Shown here piece after piece: positions 1-8,674 of a stretch of DNA of 20,990 nt. The stretch lies in the NCBI RefSeq assembly GCF_020905335.1, contig NZ_JAJJMN010000004.1, forward strand, positions 1 through 20,990, read 5' to 3'. The DNA is from Flavobacterium lipolyticum. GTDB lineage: Bacteria > Bacteroidota > Bacteroidia > Flavobacteriales > Flavobacteriaceae. The notes under the pieces were generated by a model, which was given only the letters and a program-made list of their open reading frames with translations, made no database searches and was not told where the DNA came from. The position numbers and the translations under genes were made by a program. Within the stretch, counting starts at the first letter, position 1. Each line of letters begins with the position of its first letter.

Positions 1-900
1 GAACTGCTTCCTGTTGGAGCCGGGGTGATATTGATTGTAGCAGTTACCTCAAATCTGTCAGCTGACTCACAGCCTGATACTGTCTGAGAAGCAAAATAAT
101 GTGCGCCGTCTGTCAAAGGGGTACTCGTAGCCAAAGGACTTCCCCCACTTGATGCCGCATACCAGTTGATCGTACTTCCTGTGGCGCTTAAATTGCCAAC
201 CGTTGAAGCTGAGCAGAAACTCTGGGAACCGCTTCCTGTTGGAGCTGGGGTGATATTGATATGAGCAGTTACATCAAGTCTGGTAGCCGACTCACAGCCT
301 GATACTGTCTGAGAAGCAAAATAATGCGTACCGTCTGTCAAAGGGGTACTCGTAGCCAAAGGACTTCCCCCACTTGATGCCGAATACCAGTTGATCGTAC
401 TTCCAGTGGCGCTTAAATTGCCAACCGTTGAAGCTGAGCAGAAACTCTGGGTTGCATTGCCTGTTGGAGCCGGAGTGATATTGACATGAGCAGTTACATC
501 GAGTCTGGTGGCCGACTCACAGCCTGATACTGTCTGAGAAGCAAAATAATGCGTACCGTCTGTCAAAGGGGTACTCGTAGCCAAAGGACTACCTCCGCTT
601 GATGCCGAATACCAGTTGATCGTACTTCCTGTGGCGCTTAAATTGCTAACCGTTGAAGCCGAGCAGAAACTCTGAGAACTGCTTCCTGTTGGAGCCGCAG
701 TGATATTAACATGAGCGGTTACATCGAGTCTGGTGACCGACTCACAACCTGATACTGTCTGCGAAGCAAAATAATGCGTACCGTCTGTCAAAGGGGTACT
801 CGTAGCCAAAGGACTTCCTCCACTTGATGCCGCATACCAGTTGATCGTACTTCCAGTGGCACTTAAATTGCCAACCGTTGAAGCAGAACAGAAACTTTGA
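1..900 (-). repeat. Four tandem 225-bp repeats encoding Ig-like domains
   Basis: Four units of exactly 225 bp (1-225, 226-450, 451-675, 676-900) follow one another without spacer, inside the large secreted protein gene. Each encodes 75 residues. The DNA is almost identical between copies over long stretches, for example the segment reading GTACCGTCTGTCAAAGGGG and neighbouring bases. Differences are scattered, mostly single bases, and include Ala/Ser before SSGGSP and changes at the start of each unit. The array may continue to the left of the window. Confidence 0.95.
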
Positions 901-3449
901 GAGCTGCTTCCTGTTGGAGCAGGTGTAGATGCAATTGTAACAGAAGCGGTATTCACTAAATTTATTGAACAGGAAGTCCCTAATTTAATAGCTTTTACAG
1001 TAAGAGAAGTCGAACTATTCAATGCTGCAGAGGTTAGAGTTAGATTAGTACCCGTACCTGATTTTGAAGAACCACTCATTGAAGCTCCATTAAATAACTG
1101 ATAAATAATTCCACTTTCTGAACCCTGAACGGTTACAGCAGCAGTTGAACCGGAACAAATAGATGTCGAAGCCAAAGTGACGTTCAGACTATTTGAAGGA
1201 TTCATACATACAATTGTAACTCCTGCTGATGCACTTCCTTCACAATTTGAACCTGTAGTCGCTTTTGCTGTAATTACACCTCCCATATATAAAGAACAAT
1301 CTGAAGACAAACTGCCAATAGTCCACGTACCACCCGAAACAGTGGTAGTTCCACCAACTTGAAATCCATCTACAAAAAGGCTAATAATATCTCCATTTGT
1401 TCCCGTACCACTTACTGAATTTCCACATTCGTAAACAGATGAAGTAGTGATTACTAAAGCATTTGATGATTTTGTACCGACAACAATCGAATTTGATACA
1501 TTACTTAACGAAAGACAGGTTCCTAGTGCCCTGGCCGTAATAGTACTGCCAAGAGCAATACTGATTCCAGTTGAAGCAGTCCATGTTCCGTTAGCAGCAA
1601 CTGTTGTAGTTCCTTCTAAAACTCCATTTTCATATACTTGTACGATTGTACCTGCCGCCTCTGCTAATGAACCGGAAACACTAGTAACAGCAGCTGTTGA
1701 ACAAATAGGACCATTAACAATTGGTGTGTTTGCTTTTCTTTGTACTATTGCCATTACAGACCCGGTAGAAATACATTTTCCGGAAGCAATAGCAGTCACA
1801 GACAACGTTTGACATTCTCGGTTTGACAATGATAAACCACTAATAGTCCATGCTCCTCCAGCCGTAGTTGTTGCTGTTCCTATCTGTGTTCCGTTTGCCA
1901 GAAGATTTACAGTAATTCCCGATACATTATCAGGCGAATTTACTGATCCGGAAATAGAAGTTGTCGAGGATAGAACCGGACTTGTTGCTATAGTAGGATT
2001 TGCAGTGGCAGTAGCGCTGGAATATTGACAATCATAAGTATAACCCGACTCGCATTTTCCTGGTTCTTGATAAGTAAAAAGATAAACAGCTGTACCAAAA
2101 CAGTTACCTGTCTGACACTTGAAAAGTACGGTTTGAGGATTCGAAGTTGTGGTTACCGTATTTAAATTATAGGGGGCTTCTAAAATTAACGCAACTGGAT
2201 TTATAAGAGTACCATTGGCATTATAGCATCTAACAATGGTACCAACTGGTCGATTTACAGTAAGCGAATACCCCTTACTTCCTGATATCTTAGTAATATC
2301 TCCTGCTGCAGGTACTGTTGTTGACAAGGCGCAACTTACAACAGTTACAGGATTACAGTTTGCTATAGACTGTCCTTTGCCGGGGGCGGTTGATGTGGCA
2401 GTAATAATCTGTCCTGTGGTTAAAACCGGAGAAATTCCCGTAAGAGTCCATACTCCTAAACTAACAGAAGTTGTACCAATAGAAGCTCCATTCTTATATA
2501 CCGTTATCACTGTACCATCAGCTTCAGTAGAGGTGCCCGATACCGATGAATCTCCCGTACTAACACCTGAAATACCCGGACAAAGTGAACGATCCGGACA
2601 TACCACACCAGGAGCGCAGGGAGTATAATTATCAATAATATGTACAAAGCAATTTTCAAGACTGCCACAACTGGAATCAATACCAGCAATATCAGAAGCA
2701 GATGCAGGATTACACAGAGTCGATTTTTGAGCTCCCATATTATCAACCATTGCCATACGGATGGCTGTACTTGAATTGATGATCGTGGATAATGGCGCAA
2801 ACGTAGTTGTCAGGTCACTCATCTTTACGAAAAAATCATAAAAATAATCCGGATTACTGCAACTTGTGGTCAGGGCAATCGACTTTTGATAATTTGTAGT
2901 TCCAGCATACGAAATAACAGGTGTACAATTATTATTATTTACATCATATACAAAAACGCCAAAATTTGTGGCTAACACTATTTCTATCTCAAAACCCGGA
3001 TTTGAATTTGAATATTGCGGATCGGCATTAGGTCCAACTCCGCCAAATTTACCATCGGTGTCAATCAGAATACTATAACTTTTTGAATTAGGAGAACTAC
3101 TTCCCATCCTCATCCTAAAAAGCCAATTACCATTACCATCTAAATAAGATTGAACAGGATCCTGATCTCCCTGATCTACAAAATCAGTAAAACTACAATT
3201 TGGTCCTGCACTAAGATCACTGTTTGGCTCTATCATAGGAAAAACCAATGATTTATATGGAATCTCACTTTGAAGCTGATCATCTGTTGTAAAACCGTTT
3301 GCAGTAGCCGACGTAAAACCATCTCCATTGGGATCAAGTACTGTAGTTCCCGCTCCTGTAGCAGGATTATAAATCATTCCCGGAGTTTGGGCAGTAACTT
3401 TACTAAAACTCAATAAAACAAACAATGCAATAAGTAAAATTTTTCTCAT
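1..3449 (-). CDS. Large secreted Ig-like repeat protein (C-terminus beyond window)
   Basis: The frame is open from an ATG at 3449 to the left edge, giving about 1149 residues with no stop. Residues 1-20 form a clear signal peptide (MRK, a hydrophobic stretch, then KVTA before QTPG). Residues ~21-285 are a cysteine-containing N-terminal region rich in Asp, Asn and Ser. From ~295 to ~750 there are four Ig-like units with the recurring pattern NGxxxGTxTVxxxGTWT, followed by another Ig-like segment (~755-840) and four 75-residue copies that resemble the CHU_C-associated Ig-like domain (key words GSTINWY, SGGSPLA, DGTHYFASQ, GCES). This architecture is typical of Bacteroidota surface or secreted adhesins exported by the type IX system; the expected C-terminal sorting domain would lie outside the window. 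The ligand is unknown. It is monocistronic as far as can be seen. Confidence 0.85.
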   Translation of the reverse strand, partial: MRKILLIALFVLLSFSKVTAQTPGMIYNPATGAGTTVLDPNGDGFTSATANGFTTDDQLQSEIPYKSLVFPMIEPNSDLSAGPNCSFTDFVDQGDQDPVQSYLDGNGNWLFRMRMGSSSPNSKSYSILIDTDGKFGGVGPNADPQYSNSNPGFEIEIVLATNFGVFVYDVNNNNCTPVISYAGTTNYQKSIALTTSCSNPDYFYDFFVKMSDLTTTFAPLSTIINSSTAIRMAMVDNMGAQKSTLCNPASASDIAGIDSSCGSLENCFVHIIDNYTPCAPGVVCPDRSLCPGISGVSTGDSSVSGTSTEADGTVITVYKNGASIGTTSVSLGVWTLTGISPVLTTGQIITATSTAPGKGQSIANCNPVTVVSCALSTTVPAAGDITKISGSKGYSLTVNRPVGTIVRCYNANGTLINPVALILEAPYNLNTVTTTSNPQTVLFKCQTGNCFGTAVYLFTYQEPGKCESGYTYDCQYSSATATANPTIATSPVLSSTTSISGSVNSPDNVSGITVNLLANGTQIGTATTTAGGAWTISGLSLSNRECQTLSVTAIASGKCISTGSVMAIVQRKANTPIVNGPICSTAAVTSVSGSLAEAAGTIVQVYENGVLEGTTTVAANGTWTASTGISIALGSTITARALGTCLSLSNVSNSIVVGTKSSNALVITTSSVYECGNSVSGTGTNGDIISLFVDGFQVGGTTTVSGGTWTIGSLSSDCSLYMGGVITAKATTGSNCEGSASAGVTIVCMNPSNSLNVTLASTSICSGSTAAVTVQGSESGIIYQLFNGASMSGSSKSGTGTNLTLTSAALNSSTSLTVKAIKLGTSCSINLVNTASVTIASTPAPTGSSSQSFCSASTVGNLSATGSTINWYAASSGGSPLATSTPLTDGTHYFASQTVSGCESVTRLDVTAHVNITAAPTGSSSQSFCSASTVSNLSATGSTINWYSASSGGSPLATSTPLTDGTHYFASQTVSGCESATRLDVTAHVNITPAPTGNATQSFCSASTVGNLSATGSTINWYSASSGGSPLATSTPLTDGTHYFASQTVSGCESATRLDVTAHINITPAPTGSGSQSFCSASTVGNLSATGSTINWYAASSGGSPLATSTPLTDGAHYFASQTVSGCESADRFEVTATINITPAPTGSS

Positions 3450-3482
3450 AATAAAAAGCTTTTATTGTACAGAATAACTTTT

Positions 3483-3513
3483 TTAACATAGGCCTTATAA
3501 AAAAATATCAAAA
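3483..3513 (-). promoter_or_regulatory. Possible promoter of the Ig-like repeat protein gene
   Basis: On the minus strand a TTTTG (3513-3509) is followed after 18 bases by TATGTTAA (3490-3483). This is the arrangement of Bacteroidota housekeeping promoters (TTTG, 17-23 bases, TAnnTTTG), although the -7 element has two mismatches. It would give a short 5' leader before the ATG at 3449. It rests on position and partial motif only. Confidence 0.3.
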
Positions 3514-4289
3514 CAATTTTGTAGAAATATTACTGCAATTCAAACCGTACTGTTCGCAATAGATCAATTAACTTAGCATTAAATAAATTCACTCAACAAA
3601 TAGCATGTAGAAAAAAAACTGACCTTTTTATGAATCAGTTCAGGAAATAAGAAAGGGAAAAAATAGGTTGTGGCAATAAGTAATTTTGACACAATAACTT
3701 AGCTGACAAATAATAATTTATCATGCCATAAAAACAACAAATAAATTGTCGTGTTTAAAAAATCAATTTGCAGAAATGAATTAAACGATTATACTCCGCT
3801 TAATTTTTTTACATACAGTAAGCAGGTAACATTAGAATCAACTATTTTAATTCTAAAAAAATCACACTTTGGTTGTGTGAAACAAAATTCAGAGTAAATA
3901 ATTCTTTTCATAGGTACAGATTTTTTTAATGATAGATTCCGGCTTGTGTAAATGTAAGAAAAAAGAATGAAAAAGCAAGTTATAATTTCCAATAAATCAG
4001 CATTTTCTTTAATATGATTATCTAATATAGAAAACAATTATGATACCTAGAGCTCTCATTTTAATTCATTTCTAAAACACTACACAATATTTCTCAATCA
4101 AAAATAAATATTTACTTTTAATTGTTTATAGGTAAAAATACGCGTTTCTTATCCTAAAAGAGAGAGAGTACTTCCGTATCTTCAAGCTTCACTCCTTTAA
4201 AATCAGCTAATCAGATATTTATTTTTATTCTTATATTTTTTTATGGAAACAAGCATTGTAATAAGAATTAACCGAAAATATGCAATTTG

Positions 4290-4297
4290 TATATTTG
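4290..4297 (+). promoter_or_regulatory. Possible -7 promoter element before the aminopeptidase gene
   Basis: TATATTTG is a perfect match to the Bacteroidota -7 consensus TAnnTTTG and lies 48 bases before the ATG at 4346. A matching -33 TTG at the standard spacing is missing; the nearest one, at 4256-4258, is 31 bases upstream, which is too far. The call therefore rests on the -7 element alone. Confidence 0.35.
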
Positions 4298-4345
4298 TGA
4301 ATTAACAGAAATTACTAAATGATAATGCATCAAAAATAGAGAACT

Positions 4346-5110
4346 ATGTCAATAACAAAAGAATCGGAGTTATTAGGAATGCAAAAAGCAAGTGATGCTG
4401 TTGCCTATACTCTCAAAGAAATGATAGATTATGCTCAGCCTGGAATGAGTACAAAAGAGCTCGACCAATACGGAGCAAAAATTTTATCTGATTTTGGAGC
4501 AAAGTCTGCACCACATTTGACTTATGGCTTTCCAGGTTGGAACTGTATAAGTGTTGGTAATGAATTTTGTCACGGAATTCCTTCTGTGAAAAGAATTCTA
4601 AAAGAAGGCGATCTAATAAACATTGACGTTTCAGCAGAACTTGACGGATTTTGGGCAGATAATGGAGCTTCATTCGTTTTAGGAAAAGACATTCGCCAAC
4701 ATCAAAAAATTGTTAATGCTTCAAGAGAAATCTTAGAAAAAGCAATTAATAATATAAAGGACGGTGTTAAAATTTCGGATATTGGATACATAATGGAAAC
4801 GGAAGCAAAAAGAAGAGGCTTTAAAATCATTAAAAATCTAAGCGGGCACGGAATTGGAAGAAGTTTACACGAACAACCTGATGAAATTTTGAATTATAGA
4901 AATCGTTTTGATCAAAGACGATTTAAGAAGAATGCCGTAGTAGCAATTGAGACTTTTATTTCAACTAATTCAACATATGCTATAGAATTAAATGACGGCT
5001 GGACAATGGTTGGGAACAATGGTGGTTTTATGGCACAACACGAGCACACAATTGTTGTAACGGACGGAAAACCGATAATACTAACAGAAAAAAACGGAAT
5101 TTTTAACTAA
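4346..5110 (+). CDS. map: Type I methionine aminopeptidase-like protein (M24 family)
   Basis: This 254-residue protein has the length of bacterial type I methionine aminopeptidases, cytosolic enzymes that remove the initiator methionine using a two-metal centre. The five expected metal ligands can be placed: Asp94 (NIDV), Asp105 (WADN), His168 (GHGIG), Glu202 (AIET) and Glu233 (QHEHT). The conserved substrate histidines His76 (CHGIP) and His175 (SLHE) are also present. It departs from the housekeeping consensus: the second-Asp motif reads WADNGASF rather than the usual GDTSxTF, and the Glu202 motif reads IETF rather than IEPF. It stands alone between an AT-rich spacer and IS remnants rather than in a ribosomal-protein operon. 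This suggests an accessory paralog of the essential copy, possibly acquired. Peptidase family membership is firm; the exact substrate is inferred. Confidence 0.85.
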   Translation: MSITKESELLGMQKASDAVAYTLKEMIDYAQPGMSTKELDQYGAKILSDFGAKSAPHLTYGFPGWNCISVGNEFCHGIPSVKRILKEGDLINIDVSAELDGFWADNGASFVLGKDIRQHQKIVNASREILEKAINNIKDGVKISDIGYIMETEAKRRGFKIIKNLSGHGIGRSLHEQPDEILNYRNRFDQRRFKKNAVVAIETFISTNSTYAIELNDGWTMVGNNGGFMAQHEHTIVVTDGKPIILTEKNGIFN

Positions 5111-5179
5111 AGTAGTTTTCATACATAAGCAACTTATCAAAATTGTGTAGTTTTTCAATTAATTAAAAATAACGTTTCT

Positions 5180-5250
5180 TTGATTTTACTGCTAAAATGG
5201 ACAAAGCAGTTTTAAACCGATTCATTTTTTTGACGCTATAATTTTAAAAA
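5180..5250 (+). mobile_element. Solo left-end remnant of an IS3-type element
   Basis: The sequence from about 5180 to 5250 resembles the region just upstream of the broken IS3-type orfA at 16224. The core at 5225-5248 matches 16165-16188 at 22 of 24 positions (poly-T, TGACRCTATAATTYTAAA). Further upstream, AAAATGGACAAAGCAGTTTT (5195-5214) parallels AAAATGTTAAGGCGGTTTT in the other copy. No transposase frame follows, so only the left end survives. Orientation is the same as the copy near 16.1 kb. Confidence 0.6.
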
Positions 5251-5349
5251 TGAAAAAAAAGTAAGTTTAGATGCGGGAGACAACATAAATAACAATATAA
5301 TTTTTATAGTTCCTCAGTGTGAAACGCCTGATGTATCACTTAGAAAAAT

Positions 5350-5781
5350 TTAACAAAATACTATTGATTCAATACAATAGTATCTCAAAATTGGGTTGTA
5401 CTTATTATTTATTGCCATAATTAGAAATGATTGGGCACTCATTCTCTGTCTTCTTTTAATCAGAAGAAAATCTACTGTGTTACCCGATTTATCTACAGCC
5501 CTATACAAATAATACCAAATACCTTTAACTTTTATATCGGTCTCATCCATTCTCTAGCTCATTCCCGCTCTAATCTCTCTCTTTTTCATTTGAAATTCCA
5601 TGATTGGAGCAAATTTAAATACCCAACGCTGAATCGTAGCATGATCAACCTGTATTCCGCGCATTTTCATTATTTCTTCAACATCCCTGCAACTCAATTT
5701 AAATCTCGATTTAAATCTCAATTTGAAATAAACAGCCTGAAGAATAATAACTTTGGGATAACAGTGACCTTTGGCATTCAT
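5350..5781 (-). pseudogene. Broken IS6-family transposase remnant
   Basis: On the minus strand, 5781-5557 translates to a typical IS6-family N-terminus (KGHCYPKVIILQAVYFKLRF, then CRDVEEIM, HATIQRW). After an in-frame TAG at 5556-5554 the same frame resumes with RMDET, IKVKGIW, YLYRAVDKSGNTVDFLL and RRQRMSAQ. The TAG sits where family members have Trp just before RMDET, so TGG-to-TAG mutation is the simplest reading. A 12-bp tandem duplication at 5697-5720 adds KSRF to the N-terminal part. Similarity fades near 5392, after AINNKYNP; the second catalytic Asp and the Glu of the DDE triad are missing. It cannot encode an active transposase. Confidence 0.8.
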
Positions 5782-5929
5782 TTAATATATTTTCAAGCAT
5801 TGAGAATAATAGTTATTAATAGGTGAAACAGAACCCACAAATAATATTACTAATAAGAAATTAAATACTTTGTCCTAATTACTGTTTTAGCAGCAGTTTT
5901 AAGTTTTTTTGGTAGTGTCTAACTAAAAA
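5782..5929. other. Short spacer downstream of eboF
   Basis: AT-rich sequence between the IS6-type remnant and the end of eboF. No clear rho-independent terminator for the minus-strand operon was found: there is no strong hairpin followed by a T-run. Confidence 0.4.
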
Positions 5930-7351
5930 CTAAGATAATTCTTCCATTTCTAAGTCTGTAGTTTTTGTCAGCATATCCTGCTTAGATTTAAATACAATAT
6001 TTAATATATACTGGCAAATAAAGTTACTCTCAACTTTATTTGGCAATTTATTTTTTGTGATTAATATCGGTTTGTCTTCTTTTTTGTCCGGAATACAGCC
6101 ATGAGATCCTTTAACCAAACTGGCGTCCAATGGAATAACATTCATAAGGGTGCGAAACCCCAGTTTCTTTTTAATCAATTTAAAAAGGATGTGGGGCAAA
6201 ATAAATCTCTGCTTAGGATCTAAAAACAACTCCACCGGATCATAACCTATTTTTTTATGAATTTCCACAGTACGGGCAAAATCGGGGGCCTTGTTATCCT
6301 CCATCCAGTAATAATAGGTGAACCAACTGTTATGATCTGCAACCAGAACAAGATCTCCTGAACGTTCGTGATCCAGATGGTGCTCTTTTTTTCCTTTGCT
6401 GTCCAATACTTTTGCAATTCCGGGTATCTTCTGAATTAATTCTTTGAGCTCAACAATATCTTCATTCTCTTTCACATATAAATGCGCAATTTGATGGTCT
6501 GCCAATGCAAAAGCCTTACATTCCCCGGTATCCAGTAATTCTAATCCTCGTTCTTCTCGTATTTGCAAATATCCGTGTGTGCGTAAAAATCGATTAATAT
6601 GTATGGGATTGTTAACTTCAGTAATACCATACTCAGACAAAACAACAACTTCCGTCCCCTTACTTTCAAAATATTCGATTAAGTCTTTGCATACTTTGTC
6701 AATCGCTTTTACATCTTCATTGATTTCGGGTGACCCGGGTTGAAACTTTTGACAGCAGTAATCTAAATGTGGTAAGTAGATTAAAGTTAGTGTCGGATTA
6801 TGCCATTGGTAAACAAGTTTTGCAGCATTGGCGATCCATTGGCTGGAACGGATTGTTGTTTTTGGTCCCCAAAAATCAAAAAGAGGAAATGTTCCCAGTT
6901 GAGCCTGGAGACGATCCCGTAAGTCAGAGGGTTTTGAATAACAATCAGGCTTCTTCTGTCCATCTGCCCAATATTGCGGACGCGGTGTCACTGTAAAATT
7001 AGCATCAGAATACATATTGTACCACCAAAACAAATTAGCACAAGTAAATGACGGATCTATTTCCCTTGCTAAATCCCATATTTTTGGTGATTGTACCAGT
7101 TTATTTGACTGTTTCCACATTTTTACCTCCATATCATTCCTGTCGTACCATCCATTTCCCACAATCCCATGTTCCGAAGGCCATTTTCCGGTTAAGTAAG
7201 TCGCCTGAGCTGAACAGGTGAGCGCCGGAAGTACTGGTTCAATAATACTTAAATTCCCCTTTCTCTTTTGCCATTGATGCAAAAAAAGATCCGGATTTTG
7301 AAGTAGGGAACTCGTAAGTCCTACTACATTTATAACGACTGTTTGCTGCAT
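5930..7351 (-). CDS. eboF: EboF, phosphodiesterase/nucleotide pyrophosphatase-like protein
   Basis: This 473-residue protein belongs to the alkaline-phosphatase superfamily branch found in ebo clusters. Landmarks are an N-terminal strand ending VVGLT (9-13), a candidate nucleophile Thr45 in PALTCSAQATYLTG, WPSEHGIVGNGWYD (57-70), LPHLDYC (193-199), SEYGI (239-243), DFARTVEIH and GYDPVELF (357-375), and GSHG (415-418). Several positions that hold metal-binding Asp/His in classical NPP enzymes differ: no Asp before the first Gly, and SEYG where SDHG is usual. Catalysis, if any, may therefore be unusual, although family-wide variation cannot be excluded. The last ~50 residues are a basic, low-similarity tail. 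It is the final gene of the cluster, 96 bases after eboE, the largest gap in the operon. The substrate is unknown; it probably acts on the metabolite handled by the other Ebo proteins. Confidence 0.85.
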   Translation of the reverse strand: MQQTVVINVVGLTSSLLQNPDLFLHQWQKRKGNLSIIEPVLPALTCSAQATYLTGKWPSEHGIVGNGWYDRNDMEVKMWKQSNKLVQSPKIWDLAREIDPSFTCANLFWWYNMYSDANFTVTPRPQYWADGQKKPDCYSKPSDLRDRLQAQLGTFPLFDFWGPKTTIRSSQWIANAAKLVYQWHNPTLTLIYLPHLDYCCQKFQPGSPEINEDVKAIDKVCKDLIEYFESKGTEVVVLSEYGITEVNNPIHINRFLRTHGYLQIREERGLELLDTGECKAFALADHQIAHLYVKENEDIVELKELIQKIPGIAKVLDSKGKKEHHLDHERSGDLVLVADHNSWFTYYYWMEDNKAPDFARTVEIHKKIGYDPVELFLDPKQRFILPHILFKLIKKKLGFRTLMNVIPLDASLVKGSHGCIPDKKEDKPILITKNKLPNKVESNFICQYILNIVFKSKQDMLTKTTDLEMEELS

Positions 7352-7447
7352 GATTTTGGTAGTATAGTTTTATATAGCCGGCATTTTTTTACCAGAAATT
7401 ATATAGATTAAAATGATTTTCACATTGCACATTTTACAATCATCATT

Positions 7448-8674
7448 TCACAATTTATCAAGTACCCATTTCAGCTCTCTCTCGATGGATTGATCTAAAT
7501 CGGTTTGTAAATGAATCGGCAATACCTGCCAGGTATAGGTTTCGATTTCCAGATGTCTGGTAAACTCATTTTTGTGCCAACTTCGCAAAATTGTTGTAAT
7601 ATCATTTTGAGTAGATTGCAAGAGCTGATAATCTTCAACAAATATGGGTACATGAAAATGAGTACGAAGCTCCCGAAAATCATCACGGCTTATCGCTTCT
7701 ATTCCATTTTTCAAATCCTTAAATTTGAGTAATGCTCCTTCTTTTGTTTTAATAACTGCCTGGTGCAGATAGGTCGGTTCATCAAAAGTTTTCAGGCATT
7801 TTTGGAGTTGTTCAACTGTTGTATTTTCTGAAACTGTACATTTGAGCGCGGCACTAATTTGTAATTTGCCAATATTCAAACCGTGCTTTTGCATTTTTCT
7901 GATGACCTCATCACTTTCTTCAAATCCAATGGAAAAATGGCAGACATCATAACAAAGCTGTATGTGATTACGAATATATTCTTGTGCCTGAATTAAACTG
8001 CATAAAAGATTTTTGGCTAATAATGAAGCTCCTTCCTTAAGTAAATAATCCTCGAAAAAAGCGATATATTCGTCGCTGCTTTCAATTATGCCATCGGGTT
8101 CCGGTTCTATATCCAAATGCATCATTTTACCTTTGGATTCCTGTATTTTAACCAACTGAGCCACTACTGTGATCAACTGGCTTGTGGCAGTTCGTTTTGC
8201 TTCAGTTAAACTGTTTTCGGTAGCATACCAATGTTTATAAGAAAGCGGTGAAGTCGAAATTCCTCCTTCGATATCAGGTGGCAAAAGTTGCGATAAAATG
8301 TTAAAAAGCAACTCTGTGTAATTTAATCTGTCAGGGCTTGTCCAATCTGGTAAATGAACTTTATCCTTAATGACCTCGTTATGAAAATTTCCATATGGAA
8401 ATCCATTCATCGTAAATACATACATTTCGTTTTTCTGTAACCAGTCTTTAAAAATCAAAAGATGATTTTCTGCTATCAATTCAGAAGCAGCCTGATAAGA
8501 AAGCCGTAAACCTATACCAAAAGGCTTATGTGGAGAGACTTTCTTTTTAAGTGGAATACAATACGTTTTTACACTTTCAAAAACAGCTTCCCAGGATTCG
8601 CCCGCATGAATATTGGTACAGTAACTTAAATGACTATTGGAACCAATTAACATACTTCTGTATTTAGCTGACAA
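7448..8674 (-). CDS. eboE: EboE, TIM-barrel metabolite traffic protein
   Basis: A 408-residue protein related to sugar-phosphate isomerase/epimerase TIM barrels and matching the EboE family. Visible motifs include HLDIEPEPDG (186-195), CYDVCHFSIGFE (241-252), KLQISAALK (270-278), HFHVPIF in the C-terminal third, and a late HLEIETYTWQVLP segment. Glu190, Asp243, His246 and the Glu of the last motif are plausible metal ligands by analogy with the barrel family. The reaction is not known; in ebo clusters the protein is associated with moving or processing a secondary-metabolite precursor. Its start lies 28 bases inside the end of eboD, so the two are translationally coupled. The ATG at 8674 was chosen because MSAKYRSM leads directly into the conserved GSNSHLSYCTNIH; an internal Met8 is the alternative. 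Confidence 0.88.
   Translation of the reverse strand: MSAKYRSMLIGSNSHLSYCTNIHAGESWEAVFESVKTYCIPLKKKVSPHKPFGIGLRLSYQAASELIAENHLLIFKDWLQKNEMYVFTMNGFPYGNFHNEVIKDKVHLPDWTSPDRLNYTELLFNILSQLLPPDIEGGISTSPLSYKHWYATENSLTEAKRTATSQLITVVAQLVKIQESKGKMMHLDIEPEPDGIIESSDEYIAFFEDYLLKEGASLLAKNLLCSLIQAQEYIRNHIQLCYDVCHFSIGFEESDEVIRKMQKHGLNIGKLQISAALKCTVSENTTVEQLQKCLKTFDEPTYLHQAVIKTKEGALLKFKDLKNGIEAISRDDFRELRTHFHVPIFVEDYQLLQSTQNDITTILRSWHKNEFTRHLEIETYTWQVLPIHLQTDLDQSIERELKWVLDKL

Larger units (their letters stand above)
3450..4345. other. AT-rich intergenic region between divergent genes
   Basis: Nearly 900 bases separate the start of the minus-strand repeat protein from the plus-strand aminopeptidase gene. Apart from the promoter candidates near each end, no convincing gene, hairpin or repeat was found. 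An 82-codon minus-strand frame at 4037-3789 starts with a hydrophobic stretch and ends in a basic tail. It has no recognisable family, so it is not called as a gene here. Confidence 0.6.

Noticed and set aside
1..900. The tandem repeats as a possible CRISPR array
   Set aside because: Units are 225 bp, contiguous without spacers, and in frame with a secreted protein; they are coding domain repeats.
3789..4037. 82-codon minus-strand frame in the left spacer
   Set aside because: No recognisable family, low-complexity AT-rich composition, and no convincing promoter or start signal; treated as chance.
5358..5383. Perfect 9-bp inverted repeat with an 8-base loop as a terminator
   Set aside because: The stem is AT-rich and not followed by a clear T-run on either strand, and it lies within decayed IS sequence.
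5431..5826. 131-codon plus-strand frame over the IS6-type remnant
   Set aside because: It lies opposite the recognisable transposase sequence on the minus strand; its composition is that of an antisense shadow.
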